From Phaseolus vulgaris (lineage: Eukaryota > Streptophyta > Magnoliopsida > Fabales > Fabaceae), in contig NC_023753.2 in the NCBI RefSeq assembly GCF_000499845.2, forward strand, positions 5,478,791-5,542,790: a DNA stretch of 64,000 nucleotides. The letters run 5' to 3'. The position numbers and the translations under genes were made by a program. A model generated the notes under the pieces. It saw nothing but the letters and a program-made list of their open reading frames with translations, did no database searches and was not told the origin of the DNA. How positions within the stretch are numbered: the stretch's first letter is position 1; each line of letters begins with the position of its first letter. Below, in pieces: positions 50,601 to 62,382 of the stretch.

Positions 50601-53600
50601 GTATGGGGGCATTTGCTGTACATTTTTTTTATTCCTGGGAATCATGTATATTGGGAATGTCGTACATATGATAAAATATGTTCGCAAATGAGACATAATT
50701 ATAAAATAACTTAGCCCTTCATGGTCTCATTGGAATCTTGAATTCCCATCCCCTCTTTTCTTAAAAGTTTTAGGGGGAATCCCCACCTAATCAACACTCC
50801 CTTGATTTCAAATTTGACATAACGCATGTTTACTGTAATTTAGGAAAATTCATATTCGTATTAAAGTACATTGCAGAAGTTGGATTATTTTAGCCGCTCT
50901 CTTAATATATTTTAATTTATGTGAAAAGAGAAATAATTGACGAGACTATCAGGTCGGAGACTAGATTAGTTGTTTAATAAGGATTTCGTCTTGATGTTAC
51001 AAGCATGACAATATTGACTGCATTATTGATATATGATTGAAAGCTACCTTAAAGGAAATCATGAACATCTAACAACATTCTTGGCATATATAACCAAGTA
51101 AACAAACTGATGTTGATATTATATAATAAGAAAAAACTGTCTTTTATTTGAATTTAGTTTTCTAAACTAGTATACAGGTTTAATGCACGAGTCAACATTT
51201 TTTAAGAGAATAATTGCTACTTTATTTTAGAACTACTTGAATTTGGAGGCTGATAGAAAATCAGTGAGTTGTCTCAGCTGATGTATTATGTACTTATAAA
51301 AAAGATTGAGTACAAATATATACATAAAGACATGAAGCTACAACCTATAACTCTGATCCTAAAGCTAGGTGCACCCAAAAAACAACGCTATAAAGGTTGT
51401 CCAACAAAATAAAAATACTACTATTTAACACTTCCCCTCTAGCTAGAGCATATAAATTGTATGCACTAAGTTTGAAACATATAAAGCGAATTCTAGGCCC
51501 CCTTAGAAACTGAGTTAGAATGTGTGCAAGTTGGTCCTTAGAGTTTAGAAATGCAGTACTAAGATTGGACAGCAACTTCTCCCTTGACAAAATGACATTT
51601 GACTACTTTTGTGTTTGGTTCTCTCATGAAACACTAGATTGGAGGCAATATGAAGGGCTGCTTGATTATCATAGTACAACTTCATCTGTTCAACTGCACA
51701 ACATTTTAACTTTGGAAGGAGGTGTTTAATCCACACAAGTTCACATGTAGCCAAAGCCATAGATCTATATTTTGCTTCTAGACCGAGTAGCAACACTTTG
51801 TTGGATCTCCAGTCAACAACACAACCAACCCAATTGGCATCACAATAACCCAAAATTGGAGTAATGATCAATGTCTTGTAGCATTTTTGATACATCAGAG
51901 AATGCAAACCATGACATTCTAATGATCAATGTTAGGATTCTATATGTGAATTGACTAAAAAAATCTAATTGCATAATAAATATCAAGACCATGGTTATCA
52001 AATTCACGAGTCAACCCGTTGACTCGTTCTATTTTACGTGTCCACATACCCTTACCGAGTTAACTCGGTAGTAGACTTGGTTTTTGAGTAAACTCGGCAA
52101 ACTTGGAGTGAACTCGGTGAACTCGTTCAGAATCGCGAGTCTGTTTCGAGTTGGCGAGTTTAAATGGATTTTCGTTTTAACCCAAAACGGTGTCTTTAGT
52201 AGGGTTTGTGTTTTGTTTTGTTTCACGTTCGTTTTGGTGGTGTTGCATTGCGTCTTCTCTGGATTGCGGAGGTAGTACGTCTTCTCTGAACAAGTGTGGC
52301 AGTGGTGGTGATTGAGCAGAGCAGGTCGCGTGGTGGTGGCGATTGTGCAGAGGAGGTCGCACGGTGGTGGTGGTTCGTGTGGTCGTGCGATTGCAGTGGT
52401 CACAGGTGGCAGGTCGATGGTGGTGTCGTTCATCATATAAGATTATTGAGATGGATGGTGCTGGAATTAGGGTTGCTTTATTTTGTGGTGTGATTTAGGG
52501 AATTAGGGTTTTTTTTTTATTGGACTGCACTAATTGGGTTTTTTTATTGGGCTGCACTAAATTGTTTTTTTTTTTTTTTAATTGAGGTGCAGATTTTTTT
52601 TGCAGTGCTTTCTTTTTTAATTGGGGGAAAACTTGGAGCAAATATTTTTAAAATATTTTTTTCATGTGAAAGTAAACTCTTATGAGTTTACGAGTTGACT
52701 CTACGAGTCGAGTTTACTGACCTCTCACGAGTCTACGTAGCCTTGCGAGTTTGATAACCTTGATCAAGACTTCCAATGGACTGAAAAAGAGATAAATTAC
52801 CCACCGACCTCCTATATATCTTTGGATCTGAAATAGTTTTCCCTTGGTCCACCATTAGGTTTTAATTTAGGTCCATATGACTATCAATGGACTTGCAATT
52901 TGCTAGCCCTATCTCCAAAATATTAACAAAACTAAATCATATTCATAAAATGAACACTTAGTATTAGGAATTATATTATTGAATAAAAACTAATTCAAAG
53001 AGAAAACACTGTTAGTTAGTTTTACATAATGTGATATGTTGTGTTTTAGGTATTGTGATGGGAACATTAAGAGAATTGTCTTCTTAAGATTATCATTGTA
53101 TGACACCATCATTTGTGTTTGCCCTAGAAACTTGCGTGGGGCTAGACATACTTCTCATACGAACTTTACAGAAAAATGTATTATTGGATGTTCCAATTCA
53201 TAATTTAGAATGTGTTTCTTAGGACAGTAAGCCACTAGTTTGGATGGACACTTCGTGCAATTCATAATGTGGAGAAGAGATTTCTATCACACTGGGACAA
53301 AGCATAAATGGTGATAAATTATTTTAGGAATTTTGTTGGCTGTTGCCTTTGAAAATTTTCAGTTTATTTATGAAAATTGTGCGATACCCCCCTGTCTGGC
53401 AAGGAAAATTTTGATGTTCCATTTCCCCCTTTTGTTGTGGTTAGAGGTGAATTACCAATATATGTATAGTAGTAAAAAAATTGCTCAGCGACCAGAAATA
53501 GTATCTTGGGTTGTAATTTACTTTTCTTCATCTTGTGACAGGAAGCTGACATTTGGTCGTTTGGATGTTTACTTTTGGAGATGCTTACTTTGCAAATTCC

Positions 53601-53997
53601 ATATTCTGGGCTTTCTGATTCACACTTCCTTGATAGTCTGCAGGTATGGTCATCATTTGTTCCTTTTTGTACTCCAGGGGCTGTTCTTGTACTATCTGGT
53701 TTATGTGCAACTTCAATTTGCCTATTTTAATAAATTTTACTACAATGGTCGATGCAGATGGGTAAACGACCACAATTAACTGATGAGCTAGAAGCATTGA
53801 GTTCAATGAATGAACCCTCAATGATTCCATCCGGTGAAGAGGAGCTAGAAAAATCAGATGTTGAGGTAGACATGTTGAAATTCCTTGTGGATTTGTTTCA
53901 CAAGTGCGTAGAAGAAAATCCTAACAAGCGTCCTACAGCGGAGGAAATCCATAAAATGCTGCTTGTACGCACACACAAAGATCGATTACAAGTTTAA
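44671..53997 (+). CDS. LRR, EDR1-like and protein kinase protein (At1g04210-like)
   Basis: Eleven exons join in phase to 1111 aa: 44671-45167, 45302-45566, 46210-46369, 46868-47588, 47682-48111, 48224-48405, 49228-49387, 49512-49739, 49821-50171, 53542-53643, 53758-53997. Leucine-rich repeats fill about residues 60-290 (LKKLEYLDLSFNKMKTLPVE). A basic, serine-rich linker follows (KSGKRWKRRYYLQQKARQER). An EDR1-like segment contains VPIGSVQYGVCRHRALLFKY. The kinase domain spans about 770-1100: AAAKV as the lysine motif, HRDIKSENILL near 921, then CDFD instead of DFG, GTPRWMAPEV and DIWSFGCLLLEML. The glycine loop is not recognisable. From memory it matches a Raf-related Arabidopsis LRR kinase. 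Substrates are unknown. Start: MQLIHSDEP; the frame is also open upstream to a GTG at 44488. Confidence 0.88.
46440..46790. repeat. AATCGATTA-rich repeat in a kinase-gene intron
   Basis: Copies of AATCGATTAT, ATCGATCATG and AATCAACT alternate within about 250 bases, followed by a TTTCTCTCTTCCAAACC end. It resembles the block at 42083-42640 and lies in the intron between 46369 and 46868. Confidence 0.5.
48760..48943 (+). repeat. 92-bp tandem duplication in a kinase-gene intron
   Basis: CATGGAACCTAAYCTTGTGT recurs at 48768 and 48860, and the two units match over nearly all 92 bases (TTAAAGAATATGACTGAATATC, CTCCAAACTAAG). A much weaker third copy may follow at 49000-49060 (ATGGAACTCCACCCTGTATG). 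Confidence 0.85.
51251..53000 (-). mobile_element. Ty1/copia fragment in the ninth kinase-gene intron
   Basis: Read on the minus strand from high to low coordinates: an end-of-RT piece near 52990-52771 (SIDSHMDLN; ISDPKIYRRSVGNL), then RNase H at 51907-51580 (ILGYCDANWVGCVVDWRSN; ALATCELVWIKHLLP; DNQAALHIASN), a purine tract AGAGGGGAAG, and an LTR starting TGTTAAATAG at 51430 and ending near 51251 (...TATCA). Frames are broken. A hAT-type MITE splits it at 51990-52762. No 5' LTR was found. Confidence 0.75.
51990..52762. mobile_element. hAT-type non-autonomous element, 773 bp, 8-bp target duplication
   Basis: The left end CATGGTTATCAAATTCACGA and the reverse complement of the right end CAAGGTTATCAAACTCGCAA form inverted repeats. 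ATCAAGAC flanks it exactly at 51982-51989 and 52763-52770. An 8-bp duplication is the hAT hallmark. Subterminal ACTCG/CGAGT motifs occur many times near both ends, as hAT transposase-binding sites do. The centre carries GGTGGTGG-rich sequence but no transposase. Confidence 0.8.
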
Positions 53998-56900
53998 GAT
54001 TATAGGAAGGTTTAGATGGGGGGTACTCTGGTGGCCCTTCCTAGCGAAATATATTATTATTCCTTTTCTCTAAAAAGTGTACTAGGGCTTATGCAAGAAT
54101 AATTTTGTTGGTTGTAGTTTTTGTATTAGGTCTAAGTCTTCCGTGAGTTGTATCGTTGTTTGTACATTTTCAAGGGGTTAGATCCATGTAGTCCGATTGA
54201 GATCTTTATATTGCAGCTAGATGTCTTTCGGATAGTAAACATTGAGACGAGCATGACTTTCAACCATTTCTCAATTGTATCTGATTTTTATTGATGCCAT
54301 TGAATTGAATTCTCGGATTAATTTATTGATGCCTTTTGAATTCTATACTGTTTTATAGGAGCCTATTATATTTGACAAATTTTGGTACTATCAAGCTAGG
54401 CTTGGGTTTCCTTTTTCTTTAAATAATTTGATGGTACGAGATCTGGAGGGTTGCTTGTTTCCAAGAACCATGAATCCTATTTTCCTTGGATCAGGATCCG
54501 TATGCTGTAAAAATACATGGAAATACAAAGATAGCGTTGGCAAACCATTTTATCTGGGACAAGTTGATAACAAATGCTTTCAAAGTTGAAATTTATTAAT
54601 AATTATAAATTTGTGGGTCTTTTTTTTTTTAAAATTGAATTTTATTTATGATTTTATAGTTTCTAATAAGTTTCAGTTAAAATAACTGTAACAAAAATTG
54701 TGATTCTAACAAAGGAAGGTACTGTATGGTAATTCAATTTGTTGATTTCAAATGCTGAAGAATTTCAAATGAATTTGATTGCCTTTTCTTCTAATCCGTT
54801 TTCTTGGTTCTTAGACTTGACTGGCAGGAATGCATAAATCAGCAACGACGTGGGCTATATTCTCTCGTGACAGACTAACTGGTTGTTAGCAGGTAACGAC
54901 AAGGAATGATTATTACCTCTCTAAACTAATGTTTCAACCTATTTTGTATTTTTACATGGTTTCACATGCAGCATTTGGTGTCATAATAATAACCCTTAAA
55001 TTATTTATCAAAAGAAAAAGTTGGGGTCCTTTTTCTCTAACTAATAACAATTAGTTATTGATAAAGAGTTGGACACCCATCTGCAGGATGGCAGAATGAC
55101 ACCCACCTCTGAACAGCTTGTACTCCAATTAGTTAAAATTGTTTAATGGGGTTGTAGATGCTTCATCCCTCAGCTGTTGTTTTTGTTCCCTTTTGTGAGC
55201 ACCTAAAGTTGAGTCTGGGACGGAAAAATTGAGTGGTCATTGCATCCTTATACAAAGAGTGCATGCAGTAAACAGTAGCAGCAACTTTGGACCACCCTAC
55301 TCACAAGATTCTTGTACTTATAGTTATATATCTCTCCCACATCTGCCATATCCTTAACAAAGGCCAGAATCACTCCTAATTAAAAAAATCATCCACCTAT
55401 AAGTATGTAGGGTTCTTAGGGAACGAAATCCCAAAACACTCCTCCATTTTGCAAGTGGATTGTGGACAAAACACTCAGCAATAATCCGTGAACTACTCAG
55501 AGCACCCAACAATTCCCATGTTGAAAAATTTACTTGTGAGAATGCCAGTTTAGTTTACACAATAATTTTGACCTTGTGTCATCAAGCATAGGTGTTTTTG
55601 TGACAACTGCAGATAAAAATGACCTGTGACAATATTTTTAGAAACCAGTATTGAGTAGACTGCTTATGTGACAGAAAATTCAATGAAAGCGAAGAATGGA
55701 AATATCTTTTTGGCTTTAGATGCTGCTAAGCTTTCTTTACATGGGTTGGTGATGGTACCTATTCCTTTTCTTTTTCTTGTCTCTATTTTTCTACCTGCTG
55801 ACTTGGTTGGCAGTTTTACTACATTGGTATAACTGAAGAGATTGAGACCCCAAATAACCAAATGCAACATGCTTTCTGCAAATCAAATGCGGACCACCTC
55901 TGCCCTCTGGTTTCGAGCCAGCCTGTTTTGTTGCAAGCTTGGGGCATATATACATTGTGGACCATGATGATGTTGAGACTTAATAGTAATTTTTCCATTA
56001 TAGGCAACAATTACAATTTTGGCACACAAATCTAACTTTCGTAACCCAATACTTTACTGCCACAATTAAATATATGCTGTCATCTATGGCAACATTATAT
56101 CCCTCCTTTTCATAAAATTAAAAATAAAAGCCCACATCTTGTTTTCCTATTTTGTATTTTCTATTTAAATCACACGACAGTCAACTTAACTTTTTCCTCT
56201 TCTAACCATTTTAAATTGTGCATACATTTCTCACAGTCTGACAATCACTACTCAGCTATTGGTTTTTCTTGTTCCAAGAAATTATTATATTTGACCAAAT
56301 ATAATTGATATGGTAGTCTCTTATTTCTCATAGCCATACACTATTTTTTTTAAATACATAAAATATTATAACTTCAATTTTAAAATTATCTTTAAGATTT
56401 ATGATCTGGGGGAAGATCAGGAGTTACTAACTAATCCAGTATCATGATTACCAATAACTTGTTAATCATTTTTACTCTTACCTTCTTACCTGTTGGAAGG
56501 AGTTTTTAATTATGGAAACATTAGTTATATTATGAATTGATGTTTGAAATTATAGAAAGAATATACAATTACATTATATTAAGAAAAAGTTAAAAAGGTG
56601 TAGTAGGACAGTTGCAACATTCATAGAGGTGAATAATCAAGTTGTTGCAGGCTGAATAAACTAAGTTATCTCATTATTATTAACTAAACTGAGTGAACTT
56701 TAGTTATGGTAATTGGTACAACCATGCTTAAAAAAGTATAGATCATGCATAAAAAAAGAAAAGAAAAGCACAGGTCAGACATGCTCCATATTTAAAATAA
56801 AAAGCATTGCCATGCATCCTAAAGTTTAACTTGGGATATGTGCAGGCCTAGCTTCACAATATATTTTCTAGCTACTGTGCATCGACCCAACGGGATATAG

Positions 56901-57500
56901 CACAAAAAATAAAGTATACATTTGCAGATAGATTTCCCCTTTTAGAAAAAAAAGTGGGAATTAAGTTTTAAACATATGGGAATTAATTGAAAAATCTAAA
57001 GCATTTCAATAGTGGCATTCAATCCTTTTATGATATTTGAATATTTTATTTAGTTAAATGTATCTTTTATGGAATTTAATCTTGAATTATCTATATCTAA
57101 GATCACTAACAAAATCAACAATCAAGTTTCTTCTAAATATTTGATCTAGTTATATACTTAAAATTCAAATTTGAGATCACTAAATAGAACAATCATGTGC
57201 TTATATTCTGGTAATTATAGAACATACTTATATTTAGGTTTACATAAACTTTTTCATCTTACTTATGAAATCTTTCTGTTTACTAATTCCCATCTTCACA
57301 AAAAATTCTTTTGAATTTGGATAATCAGCTTACAAATGTTTTTTTGACTTTGAAAAAAGACAAGTAGTATAATGGATGACGGAATTAATTAAACATATTC
57401 GTTTTGCAAATGATAAAAACCTTTCTTCTCACTACTTAATCCATTTCTTATTTATCTATTATATCTTTTCAAAACTTTTGTTTCCTATGATTCTTTCCTT
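53998..57500. other. Kinase 3' flank and intergenic DNA, no gene seen
   Basis: The kinase 3' untranslated region probably ends within about 300 bases of the stop. Beyond it, I see no coding similarity, no structured RNA and no transposon ends. Confidence 0.5.
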
Positions 57501-57828
57501 CTTTACTATTTGTAATCTTAAGCACTTAAATGAAAGAGTGATTTGATTACAATTGAAGATCCTAGAAAATATTTCATCTTGTTTATCCTTAACCCAGACA
57601 CCGACTCTAAGCATCTTAACATATTTTTTACAGTGAAAATATTGCTAGTGTTAGTCTCACACATAAATAATATATCATCCGCGAACTATACTAGATTGAT
57701 ATTGATCTCATTCATCTCCACCTTAATTCCTTGGAGTAAGTTTCTATTAGTTGCTTGCCTAGATCACATTGTCTCAACCTTTTTATTGGCTTTATCTCCT
57801 TTGTTGGATTACCATTAACTACTACAAA

Positions 57829-58153
57829 ACAATTTCTTCCTATATCATATCAATTTCAAACTGTACCCTATCATCTTTCAAAATTTATAAAATTACCCTC
57901 TATTCTGATTTGAAAATCCATAATGCAAAAATTACAATTCAAAAATAAAAAACTCTCCGAAAAAGAAAATCTGGAACACAAAATCTGAAAATGCATTTTG
58001 GAAATTTTGGAATTCAGAATTGTGTTTCAGAAATCCAAATCTGGAAATGTATTTCAGAAAAGAAGTTTTAGAAGTATTTTTTTTTATTAAAGGTCATTTT
58101 AGTGGAAAATCGGATGTAGGTTAAAATTAATATGGTGTAGAAAAAATTTGTCC
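57829..58153. mobile_element. Second MULE-type MITE, inserted in the LINE
   Basis: The left end ACAATTTCTTCCTATATCAT and the reverse complement of the right end (GGACAAATTTTTTCTACACC) resemble the ends of the 31341-31623 element. TACTACAAA (57820-57828) and TAGTACAAA (58154-58162) make an 8-of-9 target duplication. The interior repeats TTTCAGAAA/TCTGGAAA motifs. It splits the LINE reverse transcriptase upstream of the FADD motif. Confidence 0.5.
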
Positions 58154-58974
58154 TAGTACAAATATAATATTCGATTTCATAGAAGTCTTTATCCAATTAA
58201 TCATTTACTACAAAACCTTAAATGACCCATCATATAATACACGAATTTTCAACTAAGTGAGTCGTCCTCTTTAATCACCATTACACTTTTCTTTTTCCTT
58301 CTGCATTTATCCATGGTCTCATAGGCCACTAAAATTCTATCTAACAGTACCGTTCCTTTAAGAAATGCTGATTGTGAGGTATTAATGATCCTAGGAAGAA
58401 CTTTTTTTTAGCCTATTTGTCAATATCTTTTTTTTTTAAATACAACCCACTAAAGATATAGGCCTAAAATCATCTAGTCTTATCGAGTTCTTCTTTTTGG
58501 ACAAAGGTTATGAAAGAGGCATTACAATCTCTAGAAACATGGCTAGAAGATTGTATAAAGTTAATTGTATCTCAAAATTCATCCCATGAGGCCCCTCGAC
58601 TCTTATTATACCCACATCGGTTAACCACCTCCTTTATTTCCACCTCATATATACCACTTATGAGTGTGTTATTGTCTTGTTGTGTTAAGGAGGAAAATTC
58701 AATTATGTAAAGCTTAATCAAGTTTGTATTAGAGGTTGTGAATCCATCTGCAAAAAAATTCTTACCCTACTTGTTTGACCTTAATTGAATTGGGTTTTCA
58801 CACCAAGTTCCTAGAGTGAAAGTATCTAGAGTTAGTATCTTCTTATTTTATCCACTTCTAGTTTTCCGTTTGATGATTAACATTTCTTTGTTCCTCAACA
58901 TTCTTAGTTCACTAAGAATTTTCATGCGTTACCTTTTCAAATCCTCGCTTAGATTACTGTCATTATCCAATTGA

Positions 58975-60225
58975 TAAGTGCTAACAATAAGTAAATTTGG
59001 CCACTTATGGGTTTTAATTGTTGTTTAAGATATCAATCAAACCTAATATGAGAATTAGTGAATCCAAAAATATATTTTGAGTCATGAAATAAAATAAATG
59101 AAGTCATTTAATCCTAATTATGTATTAATTTTAGGTAATTAAGAAAGGATGAAGGAAATGATTGGAAGATTCACGAAAGAAAGCATTAAAGGATAAAAAA
59201 GAAGAGCTTTGAGGTTAAAATTCTCAAGTCAAATCTCACTCAAGCGAAAAATATCTTATCCAAGCAAGAATTGTCTAGAGGCAAGCATTGTTGTAGGGCC
59301 AACTCGCTCGAGACTTGTTCAAGCTAAAGAAGGCTTGCTTAGGCAATATTTGACTCGCTTAAGTGATATTGTTCCAAAGAGTATGTGTTTTTCATCATGA
59401 AGCTTGCTTAAGCGAAATATGACTCGCTTGAGCAGGAAAACTTTTTCTCACGATAAGCATTCTTCTAGCTTGAGTGAGATTTAGTTAGCTTAAGTGAAAA
59501 TTCATTAATTTAAAGGAAAACAAGGTTAAAACAAAGGAAAAGAAAGAAAAAAATGTAGCTTTTGGCAAACTCTGAAGCGGTGAAGAGAAGAAAAAACTCC
59601 CAACTCCTTTCTCTTGCATTCCATCCAATCTTGATGCTTGTAATGACTACCATGAGTAACTAACTTATTTTCTTAGGGATTGAATGTGGTATATTTAAAC
59701 TCAATTGTAGTTAGGTGATATTCATATATACTACACTATTTCTACTTGATATTGATATTTTCATTTTATGTTTAATGCTAGATTCTATCTGATCAATTTA
59801 GATTTAATCGAGAAGTATTTATGAGAATATGACATAAATGAAGATACTTGATATATTTTGATGCTAGGAATGAGTTTTAATATATCGATTGTTTTACAAC
59901 ATCTGATTTTAATGTTGAGTAATTTGCTAGATAGTTGAGGAACCAATGTTTAGGAAACGTTCTTAAGAATTTCATGCTTAAGAGATCAATATGAATGATC
60001 TAACTTGTTGCATCAATATCAAGTAGTTTTGAGCAATATATATTTTTGTTAATACTGAATATAAATATGTGAGATAAATTCAATTCAATTCCAATCTTAT
60101 TAACTAAATTTTGAAGTTTGTTACTCTTTAATTTCATATGCAAAATCACTTTGGTAATTTCAATCTATTATTAACAAAATCGTTATCAATGTTTAGTTAT
60201 ATTTGGTGAGTGTTGCAACATAAAT
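58975..60225. mobile_element. LTR-like block interrupting the LINE (boundaries approximate)
   Basis: LINE similarity stops near 58975 and resumes near 60240. The block begins TGATAAGTGCTAACAATAAG and may end GAGTGTTGCAACA near 60221. It contains repeated CTCGCTTGAGC/CTTAAGCGA motifs around 59230-59450. It looks like a solo LTR, but I could not identify matching target duplications. Confidence 0.35.
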
Positions 60226-61000
60226 TTTTATACTTATGGGTTTGAAACTCATACTTTAAAACAATATACTACATCTGACTCGATACACTTGTCAAGAGGA
60301 TCAACAAGTTTCTCCAGTAATTCTACTTTTTCATAAACTTTCATGTTCCATGATTTCATATCACCTCTCAAAATTTTCAACTTTTGCTTCATAATTACCA
60401 TGGAATTCCTATACTCCTTGTAGGATCTCCATTTAGATTCGATCATAGATTTAAACCCTAGATCATTGTACCACACATTCAGTGTTCTAAATGGTTTAGA
60501 CCCCTAGTTAATATTGATGATTTTAAAACTAAAGCACAATGGTCAAATACTTGCCTAACCTTGATACATTGTTTACATTGTGGCCATTGTTTCAACCACT
60601 CCATAGTAACCATAATTCTATCTATCATCCTCTTTGTACTTCCATTTGGCCTAAACCAAGTGTACTTCCTCCAACTAATGGAACATCAAGTAATCTTGTT
60701 TTGGCTATAAAGTTATTAAACCCCTTAATTTCTCTTTTTGATGTCCTCTATAAGTTTATGCCTTTTCTTTCACTAGGTTTCTAACTGCATGGAAATCTCC
60801 TAATATGCACTATTTTTTACAATTCTCTATTGTTTTTAGATTAGTAATTTCCTCCTATCCCATGGATAAATTTTATTCTTAAAGTCACAGGGAAAATAAA
60901 CATTTAAGACAATGACATGGGTATATTGGAAAAAATTATAGTGCTAAGGAAACCATAAATCTGTGGGAGATAGTAAAGGATATATGTGTAATCTATGAGG

Positions 61001-61437
61001 CTTAGACACTTATCTTAAATAGCATGTTCATGTCGAACACACGTATCAGTGTCGACACTCGTGCGACACTTATCGGTGAAGTGTTCAATTCAAAAAATAT
61101 TTGTTGGATTTATGAAAATTCTAACACGGTTCTAACACAATTTTAAAAAGGATAAATACAATAATTTTTTAAAAATTCAAATTTATTGTATAAATTTTTA
61201 TTATGATTATAAAAATAAAGAACAAATTCTTTTGAACCAGTCATGAAAAACATCTTCCTGCTTCCAAGAAAACCTAAACATATATACTTGTGCACATAAA
61301 TATTTATTGTCAATTTTTATAATTCATAATTATATAATATATAGATTTGTGTCCCCATGTCCTAAATTTTATAGATATATCTTTGTGTCCGTATTCGTGT
61401 CGTGTCAGTGTCCATATCCATGTCTGTACTACATAGG
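61001..61437. repeat. Dispersed repeat with CGTGTC-rich ends, copy 2
   Basis: It shares with 17994-18582 the ordered blocks GCTTAGACAC, ACGTATC, GGTGAAGTGTTCAATT, GGTTCTAACACAA and a CGTGTC-rich right end before CTACATA. It is shorter and diverged. No coding capacity. Confidence 0.6.
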
Positions 61438-62298
61438 GTGTAATGCTATCGGGGGAGGAGGAATAACTGTTAAGAAAATTTGACTAGATAGAGGAAAGAA
61501 ATAGGCGCAGGAAAGAGAAGGGTGAGGGGGGAAGGAAATAGTAAATAATGAAAATCATTAGTAGAAATATTAGGGGGTTAGATAGTGAAATTATGTGGAG
61601 GTATGCATCACAATCTCAACCACACTTGAATATGAACCACATTTTCTTTTCCAACCTATGTCTATATCATTTCACTATTCTAATCCTTCAACACAAAGTC
61701 TGATTAATACTTTTTTCACAATTCAAATTAATATTCCAGTTCTTACAATAAAATTTAAGAACAAAAGAAAACTAGAAAAAAAACTCAACAATTAAATTAA
61801 AACTGAAAATAACTCAACAATAAACCTAAAAATATAAGTAAATTAAACAAGTAAAAAAAATAACGAAATTGAACAATTGAAAAATATAAGCAATTTAAAC
61901 AATTGAAAGGAAATAACTAGAAATTATAAAATTATGTTTTTGTTCGACCTTATGCTCAATCATCTACAACTATAGATGATCTTACTTCATCTGATGGACC
62001 TGCCCCTCTAAAAAAATAATACATGTGTCCAGGTCATGCAACATACGATCCGAACTGATATGGGATGATCAAACTTGGTTTCACCACATAACACACAACT
62101 TAAACAAAAACTAAAGAAAGAGTTGCATAAGGTGTGATTTGCTGGCCTCTTGTTCTTCATTGGAATTGCCTTACTATGAAAGTTGTCATTAGAGGCTTTG
62201 GAGAATAATAAGCAAAGCATTACATTGTCAAGGGCAAGGAACAATAATAATAGACATCATAAACCAGTTTGGTTGATGACATGTATTATTTGACTTGT

Positions 62299-62382
62299 AA
62301 AATTATGTATAAAGGAGTTTTCATTGTACGTGAATGTATCAAAATTATGTATAAAGGAGTTTTCATTGTACGTGAATGTAGA
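62299..62382 (+). repeat. 42-bp tandem duplication
   Basis: AATTATGTATAAAGGAGTTT followed by TCATTGTACGTGAATGTA occurs twice in direct succession without a mismatch, indicating a recent event. Confidence 0.9.

Larger units (their letters stand above)
57540..60960 (-). mobile_element. Degenerate L1-type LINE with nested insertions
   Basis: Read on the minus strand from about 60930: endonuclease motifs NVYFPCDFKNK and LGDFHAVRN (60790-60900), SDHCALVLK-like and KPFRTLNVWYNDLGFKSMIE (near 60480), the linker KLKILRGDMKSWNMKVYE, then below 58970 KILSELRMLRNKEM, RT motifs DDFRPISL and LTNRLKKVLPRIINTSQSAF (about 58300-58480), and FADDILFMCET near 57690. Frames carry many stops. Two blocks interrupt it: 57829-58153 and roughly 58975-60225. 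Confidence 0.75.

Noticed and set aside
51545..51907. 120-codon minus-strand frame as a stand-alone gene
   Set aside because: It is the RNase H part of a broken copia element.
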